A stretch of 34,916 nt of DNA. Source: Jimgerdemannia flammicorona (lineage: Eukaryota > Mucoromycota > Endogonomycetes > Endogonales > Endogonaceae). Made by a program: the position numbers and the translations under genes. Shown here piece after piece: positions 11,961-21,560 of the stretch. The stretch lies in assembly GCA_003990745.1 (NCBI GenBank), contig RBNI01000270.1:1-34916 (forward strand), read 5' to 3'. The notes under the pieces are model-generated. The model was not told where the DNA came from. It did not search any database and saw only the letters and a list, made by a program, of their open reading frames with translations. The first letter of the stretch is position 1. Every line of letters starts with the position of its first letter.

Positions 11961-12180
11961 ATAGTTTTCTGGAAGTTCTAGATATTCTGGAAGACCACTT
12001 TCTTATGGTCAAGATCAATTTTGTATGGAGTACATCCTCTATACTTATTGATTTCAAGTTTGGGTTGATGTCTCAACCAAAGTCCTTTTTCAGACTAGTT
12101 CTGGATGTTCAGGATTTTCCATATTTCAAGAAGTTCAAGAAACTAAGACCAGCTTAGTTGAATTGGCATATCGCTGCAGA
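11960..12180 (-). other. Readable minus-strand frame of uncertain origin
   Basis: A frame continuous with the LINE ORF1 piece can be read up to a TAATTAG sequence at about 12,180. It gives a plausible basic protein (for example KGLWLRHQPKLEINKY) with two TAG stops where Gln is expected. Base composition is more AT-rich than the LINE. It could be LINE ORF1, part of the inserted segment, or a 3' exon. No family was recognised. Confidence 0.35.
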
Positions 12181-12465
12181 CAATACCTAATTAGGAAATT
12201 TCATGATAGGGTTAGAAGTGGGACCTAACAGAGAGTAGATTTACTTAAGAGTGGTTTGTGGGTTATTAAATAGGTTTATTTACTATTTATGATATTGCTA
12301 TACTAGGAGTAGTTATGTGAAGGAATATGGTGGGGAAGTATTCAAGAATGTTCTTATATGTTCAAGTCTTTTTGTCTGGTATTCTGAGGACTAGAAGAGG
12401 GGGTATTTATACTAGTGAGGAGCTATCTGGACTATACTAAATATGGATGTAGCACTTAGTGCTTT

Positions 12466-12549
12466 GCTGAGTTGGAATGCAGTCATATAGTATAAGTATG
12501 ATCTGACATGTCAAGAGATCGTCTGACTGCTGAGTCAGTTCACAGTCAC
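12466..12549 (+). repeat. Left pair of GCTGAGTCA-N6-AGTCAY motifs
   Basis: Two plus-orientation copies of a 21-bp motif at 12,466-12,486 and 12,529-12,549, period 63 bp. Both have GCTGAGT, exactly 6 bases of spacer after the first 9, then AGTCA plus a pyrimidine. The first copy has TG in place of CA at the end of the left block, which fits transitional decay. TGAGTCA is the classic Gcn4/AP-1 bZIP site. Confidence 0.75.
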
Positions 12550-12598
12550 ATTGTATAAGGCTAATCTAACTATACTATGACTGCTAAGCTATTTAGAT

Positions 12599-13825
12599 TT
12601 AGATACTGTCTGGGTAGTCTTCGATGACATCACCATCAATGACATTATCTCTGATAAAGTAGTTATCTAGGAATAGTTGTTCACAGATTAATTCTCCTTG
12701 TTTACTGAGGTAGTAATACATTGGGACTTCATCACTGTCCCACAGAATAGCATCATCTATCTCATATGCTGGATATGGAGTTAGTGAGTGAAAGAGGAGT
12801 GCATTGTCTTTACTTTCATTGGATTCGCTATCTGCATACCTTCTATAGGTTACAGCACTATGAGTCATGGGGTTGTAGTAAGCTGGCAGCTATAGTTCAT
12901 GTCACTTGTACTCAGGTGGTAGAGTGATTGGTTCAATCTTAAGGGTTGTCTGAAGATACAGGTTGTGTTCTCTGGTCTCTTCATTATAGTTGAAGTAATT
13001 GGGAGTGAATGTAGATTAGTATTCATACCAGTGGTCATTATCCCAATAAGTCTTGTATGTGGTTATGAACTGTTCTAAGTTTATTGGCAAGGTTGGCAGT
13101 GTGATCAGGGTTGGCAGAGATTCTTGGCTTGAGGTCATGTCAGCATCAGAGAGATCATTGTTTTCTACTTCATCTTTATCAAATTGAATTATATCATAGA
13201 CATCCTTCATTGCATATCCAACTTGAGGCATTTGCAGAATATGGTCATTGGGGTACAGAAAGGTTCTATCTGTAGTCTGGACATACTTGAGGTACTTGTG
13301 GTTGAGTTCTTATATTATGTTGTCGATTTGGCCATAGGACAGAGTAGCAACCATTTTGCTGGTAGTAACTTAGAGGTGGGGAATAACAGTGCTATACTCA
13401 TAAAAGAGTTCTTGGTGTTTGCAGGCAATAAGCTTCTGGTGTTGGGATATCTGGGTAATGTCTGTATCATAGTGGTGTTTGACCATGTCTTCTAGGAGGT
13501 AGCTGATCTGATAGTAGCTTGAGATTTATCTGATTTGGTGGACCTTGCTAAGTATATTCAGGGTATTCCATTGGGCTTCCATGAAGTAGAGGAGTGCTAA
13601 GCTATGGATATTTATGAGGGGCAGAGGGAGTATGGCTCAGTTGATAATGGCATTCCAAATGTCAGCATAGATGTGGTTGTAGATCTCAGTAGTTATGTTT
13701 GTATATGTTCAGAAGTTATAGTTGTTATTTGGTTTGGTTCTCTGTTTCAATGTGTCTCGGTGCTTGGTATATATGTATTTGATCCTGATTGGTAAGATTC
13801 TATTTGTATAAATCTTGTATTCCAT
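12599..13825 (-). pseudogene. Unrecognised long frame (about 409 codons, 8 in-frame stops)
   Basis: A single minus-strand frame runs from ATG at 13,825 to a TAA just after 12,599, without a frameshift. Eight internal stops (TGA, TAA, TAG) are each one transition from Gln, Arg or Trp, so it reads as one gene with RIP-type decay. Two stretches are still open: 13,231-13,016 and 12,868-12,599. The predicted protein is about 409 residues, with a basic Tyr/Asn-rich first 40 residues, a helical middle part, and an acidic last third rich in Asp, Glu and Tyr. No DDE/D, RT, helicase, zinc-finger or chromodomain motif was recognised. The 21-bp motif overlaps the start codon and recurs 31 bp upstream, and inverted copies lie beyond the stop. 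It could be a protein of a DNA transposon, a gag-like protein, or a captured host gene. Function unknown. Confidence 0.6.
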
Positions 13826-13875
13826 GACTTCATATTGACTCAGCTTTGTGCACTGTGACTTTGGTTTGACTCAGC
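13824..13875 (-). repeat. Right pair of GCTGAGTCA-N6-AGTCAY motifs
   Basis: Two minus-orientation copies of the motif at 13,824-13,844 and 13,855-13,875, period 31 bp. Both have perfect GCTGAGTCA and the same 6-base spacer as the left pair. A 16-base perfect direct repeat (TTGACTCAGCTTTGTG, 13,835-13,850 and 13,866-13,881) overlaps them. They lie at and just upstream of the start of the 409-codon frame. Confidence 0.75.
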
Positions 13876-13974
13876 TTTGTGATTGAGTAGGTAATTTCCA
13901 GATTTGTTAAGCTGGCACATGTGATTTTGGCAGCTTGTTCAGAGGGTGATGTGTGATTTCAGTGGCTTGGAGGT

Positions 13975-14823
13975 TGTACGCTTACACTCCCAAACCCAGA
14001 GCCCAACATTGATCACCTCGCCATACTCTGTCATGATATCCACAACCCTCCTCCTCATCTCCTCAACTATCACTATAAGTACCCCCTTTACTAGTAATTG
14101 CACCATCCTGGGATCCCACCTCAGGTAGTGTACCATTGGAACACATATCTCTCCAACTATCAACTCTGTCTTCAGTGCCTCCTTCAATAGTCCAGCCTTC
14201 TCAAAGCCCACCTCTACTCCTTCTAGTCTCTTCAGAAACTTCATAAACACTGCTCTAGCCATCTGCTTAGTAATTAGCCCCAAGACCATTTTTGCTATCA
14301 CTGCCAAGCTCCAAAAGCACAAGGTGACTGTGAACTCTGAGATTGATTTCTTGAGTAACAGTACCACTGTCAGTCTCATTATACCATCTGCCAGATTACT
14401 AGGCCTTATGCCTTTTTCACTGCTCAGTCCACTATCAGCAGTCCCATCTAGATTTTTTTTCTGATAGCCAGTCACACTCTCATCAGCAGTTATCTCCTCA
14501 GCCCCTACACCCCCAGCCCCACTACTCTGGTCTCCCAGAGAGACTCCCCCAGGAGACTGCTACTCTGTAGCCTTCACCATCACCTTTCTCCCCCTCAGCC
14601 AACTCTCTAGCCCAGCTCTCTGCTGACCCCCCTTCACCTTTTCTGTGAAGCTTGTCCTCTCTATCCCCTGTCCTCCAGCACTGTCTCTTCTCCTACTATG
14701 TCCTCCCACTAGTAGGCCCCTCATACTTCCCCCTAAGCCTGGACTCCTTCCCACATACTGCCAGTTGAAAGCCCCTGGACCACCCTGCCTAGTATGCACC
14801 TCAGGATACCTATCAGTTGCCAT
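13975..14823 (-). pseudogene. LINE copy 2 ORF1, N-terminal part
   Basis: A minus-strand frame with LINE-like composition (C-rich plus strand). It starts with MATDRYPEVHTRQGG at 14,821 and is interrupted by one stop near 14,560 before continuing to about 13,975. The first 90 residues are Gly/Arg-rich and basic, suitable for RNA binding; the later part is predicted helical and hydrophobic. It lacks a counterpart in copy 1, which is truncated further downstream. Linkage to LINE copy 2 is inferred from strand, composition and position. ATG 14,821 is the best start because the gypsy A RT begins only about 70 bp away. Confidence 0.5.
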
Positions 14824-14889
14824 GATACTAGTAGCTTTTCTCCAGAAACCATGTTGAAAGTATTGCCAAAAGATTGTGTAACCTGAATG

Positions 14890-15990
14890 TTACTAGAGAA
14901 AGATATTGATTGATCAAATCTTTGATGCTCTCAAGAATACCAAGTACTTCACCAAGTTGGACCTCATGTCAGGATACCACCAGATTCAAATCAAGCCAGA
15001 AGACATTCTCAAGACTACATTCATAACCCCCTTTGGACTCTATGAATTCCTGGTCTTAGTATTTGGTCTCACCAATGCACCTGCCACATTCCAGACCCTG
15101 ATAAATAAGATATTCAAGGACTAACTATTTATTTTCCTATTGGTATATCTTGATGACATCCTGATCTTTAGCATAACTAAAGAAAAATACCTCAAATACA
15201 TTTGAATAATTCTGAAGATCCTGTGAAAATACAAGCTATATACTAAGCTCAAGAAGTGTGAATTCTTTAAGGAATAAGTTGAATACCTTGGCCACATTGT
15301 CTCTATATAAGGAATTCAAGTAGACCTATATAAGATAGAAGTAATTGAAAAATAGCCCATTCCATCAAACCTTACAGAACTCTGATCCTTCCTTGGTCTA
15401 GCTGGCTACTACTGCTACTTTATTAGAAACTTCTCTGATATTGCCAAGCCACTAACTAACCTCATAAGGAAGACTCTGCACTCAGACTACTATGTATCCT
15501 ATACCTAAGACCTCTTTTATCAATAAGCTTTTCAAGAATTCAAGAACTGCCTGATCCATGCTCCAGTCCTATATAATGCAGATCAAGGCCTAAAATTTAT
15601 GGTCACTACTGATGTATCAAATTTTGCCATTGGAGCAGTTCTGTTATAAGATGATGGCAAAAGACATCATCTTATTGCTTTTGAGTCTCATAAGTTGGCC
15701 CTAGCTGAACAAAAGCTAGTCACTCATAAGAAGGAACTACTGGCAATAATACATACACTAGACCACTGGCAATACTATCTAGAAGATATTGAGTTTGATG
15801 TCATTACTGATCATCAATCTCTCAAGTACATCAACACCCAACCTACTCTGTTATGTCTATAAGCCAAGTGGAGCCTCAAGCTTCAAACCTTCAATCTGAT
15901 AATCAACTATAAGCCTGGCAAGATACTTGTAGTACCAGATACCTTATCAAGATGTCCAGACCTTGCCACAATCATGCAAGTCACCTTGGT
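14890..15990 (+). pseudogene. Gypsy A reverse transcriptase and RNase H
   Basis: The catalytic core of the gypsy A polyprotein. It opens inside the RT at [20 protein letters not shown] (14,927 on), followed by [11 protein letters not shown] (about 15,064-15,098) and an intact YLDD box at 15,146-15,157. The RT-RNase H connection with SFLGLAGYY lies near 15,385. RNase H follows with the DVSNFAIGAVL block (about 15,610-15,645; the catalytic Asp is present), HKKELLAIIHTL (about 15,725-15,760) and TDHQSLKY (about 15,807-15,830). It ends at the typical PDTLSRCPD linker near 15,940-15,965. The RT fingers are missing at the LINE junction. About ten stops, mostly CAA/CGA/TGG derivatives. Confidence 0.9.
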
Positions 15991-16129
15991 ATCAGAATTC
16001 CTAGACCAAATCAGGTAAGCTTACAAAGAAGACACAGTTACTACTAGAGTTTTCTTGAATAAGCTCAAGGATATATATGTATACTGTCAAGAACAACCTG
16101 ATCTATCATTAAGATCAAGTCTATCTACC

Positions 16130-16600
16130 TGAAAACATAAACCTACACTATAAGGTTTTGCAAGAACACTATAACTCCCCTCTTACTAGTTATCTGGGAA
16201 TTAAGAAGACTGTCAAGAACATTCAATACCACTACTATTGGTCAAGCATGGTCAAGGAAATCAAGAACTATATTGCTAGCTGTGATCTATATTAGTACAA
16301 CAAGTCTACCAACTAAGTACCAACCAGTTTGCTACAACTACTGCTAATTCTCACCAAAAAATTCAAGTTACTATGGACTTTATAACTCAACTACCATGAA
16401 CTCAATCTGGTGCTAATGCTATTATCATATTTATTGACTGCCTGACCAAGACTATGGTTGCTGAACCAACTACTACTAATACTACTATACTCAAGATTGC
16501 AAGAATCTTCTTTAAGTCTATCTTTCATCACTATGGTCTATCATGAGTAATTGTCAGTAATCATGACCCCAAGTTCACCAGTCACTTCTGACAAAGGTCT
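16130..16600 (+). pseudogene. Gypsy A integrase, truncated
   Basis: The N-terminal integrase part reads ...HYNSPLTSYLGIKKTV... (about 16,170-16,215), with the later Cys of the HHCC finger near 16,280. The first catalytic Asp lies in IIIFIDCLTK (about 16,426-16,455). The second catalytic Asp, expected in SDRDPKF, is AAT (Asn) at 16,559-16,561, and the neighbouring Arg is His. The frame ends near 16,590, before the catalytic Glu, and a purine run follows 60 bp later, so the rest of the integrase has been deleted. Confidence 0.8.
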
Positions 16601-16654
16601 TAGTACTAGTCTAACTAGCTAGAAGAAGGTTTAAACTCTGCTAGTAGCTTCTTT

Positions 16655-16700
16655 TTGAGGGGGTTGTTAGTACTATATCCTTAGTAGACCTCTGATAGAA
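16655..16700 (+). other. Candidate polypurine tract and 3' LTR start of gypsy A
   Basis: TTTTTGAGGGGG is followed by TTGTTAGTACT; the latter resembles the start of the candidate 5' LTR at 5,431. A purine run directly before the 3' LTR is standard for LTR elements. The similarity fades within about 15 bp. Confidence 0.35.
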
Positions 16701-17300
16701 TACTTTCTAATTAGAGTTATTGCTATCAATAATTCAAAAGTAATAACTTACAGATAGTCAATATGTTTCTCTTTTGCTAGCTATAGTATTTGATTGTTCC
16801 TTTTGAATTATTCTATATTACTTCTTATTAGTATTTTTTATTAATATATTTTAGATAATTACAAGTCTATTTTCCACTTAATCTCTCTTTTTTATCTTAA
16901 TTAATTTAGGAGTTAGAGCTATAGTTCTCTTCTTTATTGAGAGATAAGAGTATTCATATAATTCTATAAGACTTCTTATCTATTTTCTAGAATTTTCACC
17001 TTTTTTCAGATTGTATCATAGATGGGGTAGCCTTTTTACTTAATTAGGAAAAACTACTTAACTATTTTTGCATATTAGTAGATCTTATAATCTAAGATTT
17101 TATTGATCTCAAATTCTTTATAATTATTGATTCTAACTGAAAGTAGTGATAATACTATATACTCTGGAAAAGAGTTTTTATAAAAATCCACTAGTTGACT
17201 AATGTAAAATACTAGGCATATATAGATATTATAAAAAAATATCAGTTTGTAATTGACCTTGCTGAATTTTTCTAAAATTTGATATTGTCTAATCTTTCTT
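16701..17300. other. AT-rich DNA between gypsy A and gypsy B
   Basis: No readable protein. It should contain the remains of the gypsy A 3' LTR and the 3' end of gypsy B, but no LTR pair could be matched by eye. A weak similarity exists between about 16,866-16,912 and 4,984-5,030. Confidence 0.3.
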
Positions 17301-17659
17301 GCTTAAAGCTTTCTTAATGATAGCTATGTCAGAATATCTAAGTATAGGTGGTCTATCTTAAGTATGACCTAGTCACTAATATTATAAGAGACTTTCTTTA
17401 CTTTTGGTTAGTATATATATTTGATCTGATAGTTTTATACTTTTATGGGGATATCTTAGACCATTCATATAAGATCAGAGATAGTCTTAGCTAAGTTCTG
17501 TACTATAGAGACTGTTGATTTTATAGTTGTACTTAGTATTCTTAGATACTAACTATAATTTAAGAAAAACGGAGTCTTCTTTATTGAGGTCTGCTGATTG
17601 TTATTATAGGTAAATTCTATATAAACTAAGTACTTATCTTAGTATTCTACTTATAATAG

Positions 17660-18480
17660 TAAAAGATACTGAGTATTTTTTTGAGGGTTTTGTTAGTGTG
17701 TTCAGTCTGACTATTTTTCTATAGGTAGTAGACTGTTGAGAATTTCAGCTTCATCTTATAGAGAGTAAAGAATGCCTTCTAAAAGTTACTAGTGAACTTG
17801 GTATCTCAGTTTGATATAATAGTACTTAGTATACTATATAGCTTAAATATCTAATTCAGAAAGTTCTTAGCTACTTTAGGGACTATTATAGTAGTCCTAG
17901 TAGATATAAAGTAGACTTACTTGCTGAGATAGTTTATGAATACTATAATAGCATTCTATCTTGTCTAGGTCTTGAGTAGTTAAATAATGAAATCTATAGG
18001 AGGATTGATAGAGGTTACAGTAGCCCAGATGATAGCTTGTTACTATTTTTAAATCTTTGGTATATATTGTATGATACTATAAAGGTCTTGATATTCTTGA
18101 TCATTATCAGTCAGTAGAATTTTCTAGAGATGAGATTGTAAGTCTTCTCAAATCTGAGTAGCTTACTATAGAAGTATTATGGAGTTCTTATATAATCTTG
18201 AGATAGAGAGCATTATCTCTAAGTACTACTACTCTTTTGTAGTCTCAATAGATAAGTTTATTTTAATAGGTAAACCTCTTGGTCATTCTCTTTATTAGTT
18301 CAGATACATATATCTGTTTTGGGATCTTAACAATATTAGAGAAAATCTAGTAGTAGACTGGCTTATTAGTAACTATTTTTAATCAGTTAGATAAGATTAC
18401 TAATTATCTCATCTATAAAGATAACTTCATTTTATATATATATATCTTGAAAAATCATCAGCTACTCAATTGGTTTTATC
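17660..18480 (-). pseudogene. Gypsy B integrase
   Basis: The segment around 17,840-17,690 reads on the minus strand as the second half of the catalytic core: a Ser, then the expected catalytic Asp as Asn (AAC, codon 17,809-17,811), a TGA where Arg is expected, DTKFTSNF, a TAG for Trp, and KAFFTLYKMKLKFST. QTEHTNKTLKKI follows, which contains the catalytic Glu region. The Asp-to-Asn change is a G-to-A transition. The N-terminal zinc finger could not be read with certainty. Confidence 0.65.
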
Positions 18481-19720
18481 TGAGATATACTTGATTTTTA
18501 TATTAAAGAAAGTAATGATTTCTATCTATCATACTTACCTATAGATTAGATCAGTATTGGCTAAGTATAAATATAGATACCTAAGAGTATAGTGATCTAT
18601 ATAGACTATAAATAGCTATCCTAATAAGAAGTAATATCATTTCTGAAGAGCAGTAACTATGATCAGGAGTTCTTTTTTATAGATAGTATAGTATATTTTT
18701 ACTAGCTTGAGCTTCTGAGATAGATAGACTACTAGATGATCCTCTTGGCTGAGTATAGCTCTAATAGCTATATCTGATACATATATCTATAGTTAATATA
18801 AAGGGTCTGGTGGGTCTCAGTAAGCAGCCTCTTGAGGTATTCTATAGCTATTATATAGACAGAGATCCATTTGATCTTGATATTGATTTCTTTTCATATC
18901 AGACTAGTAAATAGAGCAGTAATTGCAGAATATCTCAGGATAAACAAGTAGTAATAATTTGTAATCTTCAGAAAGTATTGAAGGAGTTTGAGGGTAGTAG
19001 AGATAGAAATATTCTATAGAGCTGATATCTTTTGAAAGTCTATATTGATTCTATTAGCTAAGATAATATATTTCAGATATTTAATCTAGTCTTAGTAGAA
19101 CTTATACTTACTTATCTTGACATGATACTAGTATTCTCACAGTAAGATCAGTATACTTTATAGATAAGTATAATGTAATTCAACTGTTTTGCTATAGATC
19201 AGAATGTCATCAATATATACTAATATGTATATATTGAGTAATAGTTCAAAGATATCATTTATGAAATTCTGAAAGATTGTAGGAATATTGATCAGGCCAA
19301 AGAGTATGGCTTAGAATTGATAGTATCCAAACTATATTCTAAAAGCTGTTTTCTCTATATCTTTCTCATTAATGAGAATTTGGTAATATTAATTTTATAG
19401 ATCTAGCAAGAAGAATATCTTAGTTTTGAGAATTTGATAGAGTAGCTCATCAATTCTTAAAAGAGTATACTAGTTCTTGATAGTAATTTTGTTAAGAGCT
19501 CAATAGTCAATATATATTTACAAAGAGCTAACCTTTTTCTTGATAAAGAGAATTGGTACTCCAAAGAGTAATCTGCTAGATTTAATATATTTTTAAGCTA
19601 GTAATTTGATCAATTTCTCCTTAAGAACTTTGAGCTTGGGCTGGGCCAATTAGTAGATACTCTTATATAAGAGTTCTGCTTCTGAGATGAGATTAATCTT
19701 ATATTAGATTTGATGCTTAG
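18480..19720 (-). pseudogene. Gypsy B reverse transcriptase and RNase H
   Basis: RT landmarks on the minus strand: ALNKITIKN (about 19,500-19,475), RIDELLYQILKTKIF (about 19,455-19,410), EKDIEKTAFR (about 19,370-19,340) and [10 protein letters not shown] (about 19,280-19,250). The catalytic box is an intact YIDDILIYS at 19,191-19,220. The connection region ITNYYYLFI is near 18,930. Nearly every fifth to tenth codon is a stop or a RIP-type substitution, and several conserved Gly and Pro positions are lost. Survival of YIDD is notable given this level of decay. Confidence 0.75.
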
Positions 19721-20949
19721 GTAGAAGATCTGTGGGTTTCTGGAAAATATCTTAGAATTTCTCAAAGAGTTCTTGAACTTCTAGTAAGACTGAGCTAGTT
19801 GGAGCTTCTACTATTTTTTCTACTATATAGATGTAGTAAGAATTTCTCTTTTTGTAAGATAGCCTCTTCATTTGGATGACAGAGATAAGTTTGATCCCTT
19901 AATAGTTAATTTTATTTTACTGGAGAATTAGAGTAATCTTTCTTTCTTTATACTATAGATTAATCTTATTTATCTTCTAGTTGATATCTGAGTTATACTT
20001 AGTTAACTAAGTCTCTTTAAGAATAATATCATATTCTGAAGGTCTGCAATATTGAAGTTTAGCTTTTCTTGATATTTGCTAATCTTGAGTAGTAGGTTTT
20101 TATAGACTCTGATCAATAACTAGGTCTTACTGTTACTAAAGATTACTTATTTCTTCTTAGTTATTGATTTGCTTTAAACTATAATTCTCTTAGTTATCTT
20201 AGTGCTGATAAAGTTTTCTATAGTACTACTATCTAGTAGAACTACTACATCTTATCTATTAGCTTATTCTTCAAACTTGATATAAATGTCCTTCTTCTTT
20301 AGTATTGAGTTCATTATCATTATCTCAATCAGTTTCATTATCCTTGAAGTCTGTCTTGTTCTATTCTTTATAATTGATATAATCTGGTTTAGATTTCATT
20401 ATTATCTTCTTGGCTTAGTATCTTGCAATTTAGATCTTAAAAACTTAAAAAGGTATATATAGTATTTGCCAATATATTCTATATAGTATATTTAAATAGA
20501 ATGAGAGTATTATTTATATAGTATATAACCATCTACAATTTTCTAGCACTAGGTTTCAAGACTGATTTTCTTTACTGTTTTGATCTTTTGCTTACTGAGA
20601 GTTTAGTTAGTAGAGCCAAATTCTCTCTTATTTTAATCAGTCTTATCTAGTTTAGAGACTTCTTTAATAGTGAGATCTTTTTTGATTTTTTTTTTTTTTT
20701 TTGATAATATATAGCTTAGGCAATTCTCTAGCCAATCTTTATATCAAAGAGTATATTACTAAAGTTATATAAGATGACTCAAATTTCTCCTATAAAGTCT
20801 TAATTAATAACTTCTCCTTCTAAGCTAATGTTTAATTCTTTGACCAGGTCACTTCATTTGATTAAACAGATATAGGTTCTCTTAGAGACATATATCAATA
20901 CTAATTTATATAATTATATTTAAGTCTGATGAGATAGTAAGATCTTGGC

Positions 20950-21560
20950 TACTATAGAGATTATAGTTTATATCAGTTGGGTATACCTTAGTAGAGATAG
21001 TAATCTTATAGAATATCTTCTATATCTTAATAATGTTCTCTAGACTTTTTCTATCTAATTCTTCTCCAATTATAGTAATACTATATTTTCTCAGTTTGCT
21101 AAATAAGCCTTTCTTTTTTTCTGAATAGTTATAGGATATATATTCTTTCTTCTTACAGATAAAGTATAGATACTTATTATGAAAGCTATTTTTATTTATT
21201 ATCACTTTGAGTCTTAGTTCTTTTGTAGTCTTTTTGGCTAGTCTGAGTTTTGTTTCTAGATAAGGTAGCCCTTTTATCCTGTTAGTCCTTTCTGGACTCT
21301 CAGTTTTATAGAGCCTAAGTAGCTAGGATTTTTCAGACCCTATATTGAACTTGAGCAAAATACTATAAATAGTATCTACATTTCTAAGAAAGATCTTATT
21401 TCTTGATCTTCTAGATGAGTCAATCTAATAGAGCTATAAAGAGATAATTGGCTCTAGTACTATTGATAGCTAGGTTGTTTTTCTAATAAATAAGTCTCAT
21501 AGTCTTAAAATAGATATCTATCCTAATAGTAAAGATTTCAAGATTCTCCTCACTATTTTT
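20950..21560 (-). pseudogene. Gypsy B gag with ruined zinc knuckle
   Basis: A short minus-strand frame (21,205-21,020) holds the nucleocapsid knuckle at about 21,175-21,118. Where C-X2-C-X4-H-X4-C is expected it reads Y-F-I-C-KKK-E-Y-ISYN-Y: three of the four metal ligands are Tyr and the conserved Gly is Glu. All four are single G-to-A or C-to-T transitions. The flanking lysine-rich residues are typical of nucleocapsids. The capsid part upstream is not readable with confidence. Confidence 0.6.

Larger units (their letters stand above)
12180..13960. mobile_element. Segment of unknown type inserted in LINE ORF1
   Basis: About 1.8 kb separating the N-terminal and C-terminal parts of LINE copy 2 ORF1. 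It differs from the LINE in composition (AT-rich, not C-rich on the plus strand) and carries its own long minus-strand frame. Copies of a 21-bp motif lie on both sides of this frame in inverted orientation (12,466-12,549 and 13,824-13,875), the layout expected for subterminal repeats of a DNA transposon. No perfect terminal inverted repeat, target-site duplication or known transposase motif was found. Boundaries are approximate, and a DNA-transposon nature is inference. Confidence 0.4.
7554..14823 (-). mobile_element. Tad-like LINE, copy 2, inserted in gypsy A and itself split
   Basis: A second copy of the LINE at about 350-4,710, also on the minus strand. It reaches further 5' than copy 1 and has a recognisable ORF1 start near 14,821. 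In transcription order: ORF1 N-terminal part (14,823-13,975), a foreign segment (about 13,960-12,180), ORF1 C-terminal part (about 11,960-10,700), endonuclease (about 10,620-10,000), a linker (9,763-9,464), and RT (9,331-8,398), with the 3' end near 7,554. It lies between the dUTPase and the RT of gypsy A and therefore inserted later. It has fewer CpGs and more stops than copy 1. No target-site duplication was found, and some gypsy A sequence is missing at the junction. Confidence 0.75.
5431..16664 (+). mobile_element. Ty3/gypsy element A with dUTPase domain, split by a LINE
   Basis: Plus-strand LTR retrotransposon in two blocks. The left block has a candidate 5' LTR (5,431-5,973), a primer binding site (5,976), gag with a zinc knuckle (6,062-7,000) and a dUTPase (7,085-7,460). 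The right block (about 14,890-16,600) has reverse transcriptase, RNase H and a truncated integrase, then GAGGGGG and a TTGTTAGTACT sequence resembling the start of the 5' LTR. LINE copy 2 lies between the blocks. The aspartic protease and the N-terminal RT fingers are absent, so the interruption also involved a deletion. In-frame stops are CAA/CAG/CGA or TGG derivatives. RT, RNase H and integrase in this order define Ty3/gypsy. The outer boundaries are candidate assignments. Confidence 0.8.
17000..21560 (-). mobile_element. Ty3/gypsy element B, heavily decayed
   Basis: A minus-strand gypsy element recognised only by protein motifs hidden among many stops. In transcription order: gag zinc knuckle (about 21,175-21,118), an unresolved gag-protease stretch (about 20,940-19,730), RT (about 19,720-19,100), the RT-RNase H connection (about 18,960-18,750), RNase H region, and integrase (about 18,480-17,660). 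It is much more AT-rich and more broken than gypsy A or C and is presumably the oldest insertion. A run of about 18 T lies near 20,684-20,702. LTRs were not identified. Confidence 0.75.

Noticed and set aside
13184..13495. 103-codon plus-strand frame, hydrophobic
   Set aside because: Antisense to the 409-codon frame, which is longer and has the transition-type stop pattern.
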